DNA of 6,605 bases from Draconibacterium orientale (GTDB taxonomy: Bacteria > Bacteroidota > Bacteroidia > Bacteroidales > JAADGE01): positions 1 to 6,605 of the forward strand of contig DYSM01000162.1 in NCBI GenBank assembly GCA_020718265.1, read 5' to 3'. This document shows, one piece after another, positions 6,534 through 6,605 of this stretch. The translations under genes and the position numbers were made by a program. The notes under the pieces were generated by a model. It was not told the origin of the DNA, made no database searches, and was given only the letters and a program-made list of their open reading frames with translations. The first letter of the stretch is position 1, and each line of letters starts with the position of its first letter.

Positions 6534-6605
6534 GGCAAAATTCAGTTTCTTTTACGAATTTATATTCAAAAAGGATGTTTAAAATCTATATTTTCAAACA
6601 TTGAT

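Noticed and set aside
6566..6604. A minus-strand frame open from the right edge and ending in TGA at 6566-6568, possibly the tail of an upstream gene
   Set aside because: Only about 12 codons are visible, too few to support a gene.
6575..6604. ATG preceded by AAAGG on the plus strand near the right edge
   Set aside because: The frame closes after nine codons, so there is no evidence of a real peptide gene.
1..6605. Search for a new defence, mobile or biosynthetic system
   Set aside because: No transposase, integrase, CRISPR-like array, toxin-antitoxin pair, nuclease or helicase motif is present. The genes are mainly housekeeping and do not form one functional unit.

Overview
The window looks like ordinary chromosomal DNA from a member of the Bacteroidota (Bacteroidetes), most likely a housekeeping region. 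The evidence is the AT-rich composition, the lack of strong Shine-Dalgarno sequences before the starts, three exact matches to the Bacteroidetes -7 promoter motif TAnnTTTG placed just upstream of genes, and protein features that I recall as typical of that phylum (TrpS with KMGKT, CysS with KMGKS, a GT4 enzyme with an HSIEEQF-type N-terminus). The phylum assignment is inferred from these signals and not from any search.

Left half, plus strand: a family 4 glycosyltransferase (44-1036), then tryptophanyl-tRNA synthetase trpS (ATG at 1094, to 2083) with its own promoter in the short gap, then a large protein of about 616 residues (2143-3993). The large protein resembles the nitronate monooxygenase / 2-nitropropane dioxygenase TIM-barrel flavoproteins, but has a charged helical insertion near the N-terminus and a cysteine-containing C-terminal region. 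It is the least understood gene here.

Right half, minus strand, read right to left: folB (dihydroneopterin aldolase, 6512-6156), cysS (cysteinyl-tRNA synthetase, 6084-4612) and, only 11 bases downstream, a TetR-family regulator (4600-4022). folB and cysS each have a TAnnTTTG box upstream. The regulator has no room for its own promoter in the cysS gap and is probably co-transcribed with cysS.

The two halves converge at about 4000. A perfect 11-bp inverted repeat there, with one arm inside the last codons of the TetR gene, probably ends transcription from both sides. The same spot carries a 10-bp direct repeat with an exact 20-base period.

No mobile element, CRISPR array, tRNA, rRNA or defence system is visible. 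Two tRNA charging enzymes, a folate enzyme and a glycosyltransferase do not form one pathway. No gap between genes exceeds 100 bases. I did not find a convincing new multi-gene system; the items most worth a second look are the large flavoprotein-like gene and the repeat structure at the convergent junction.
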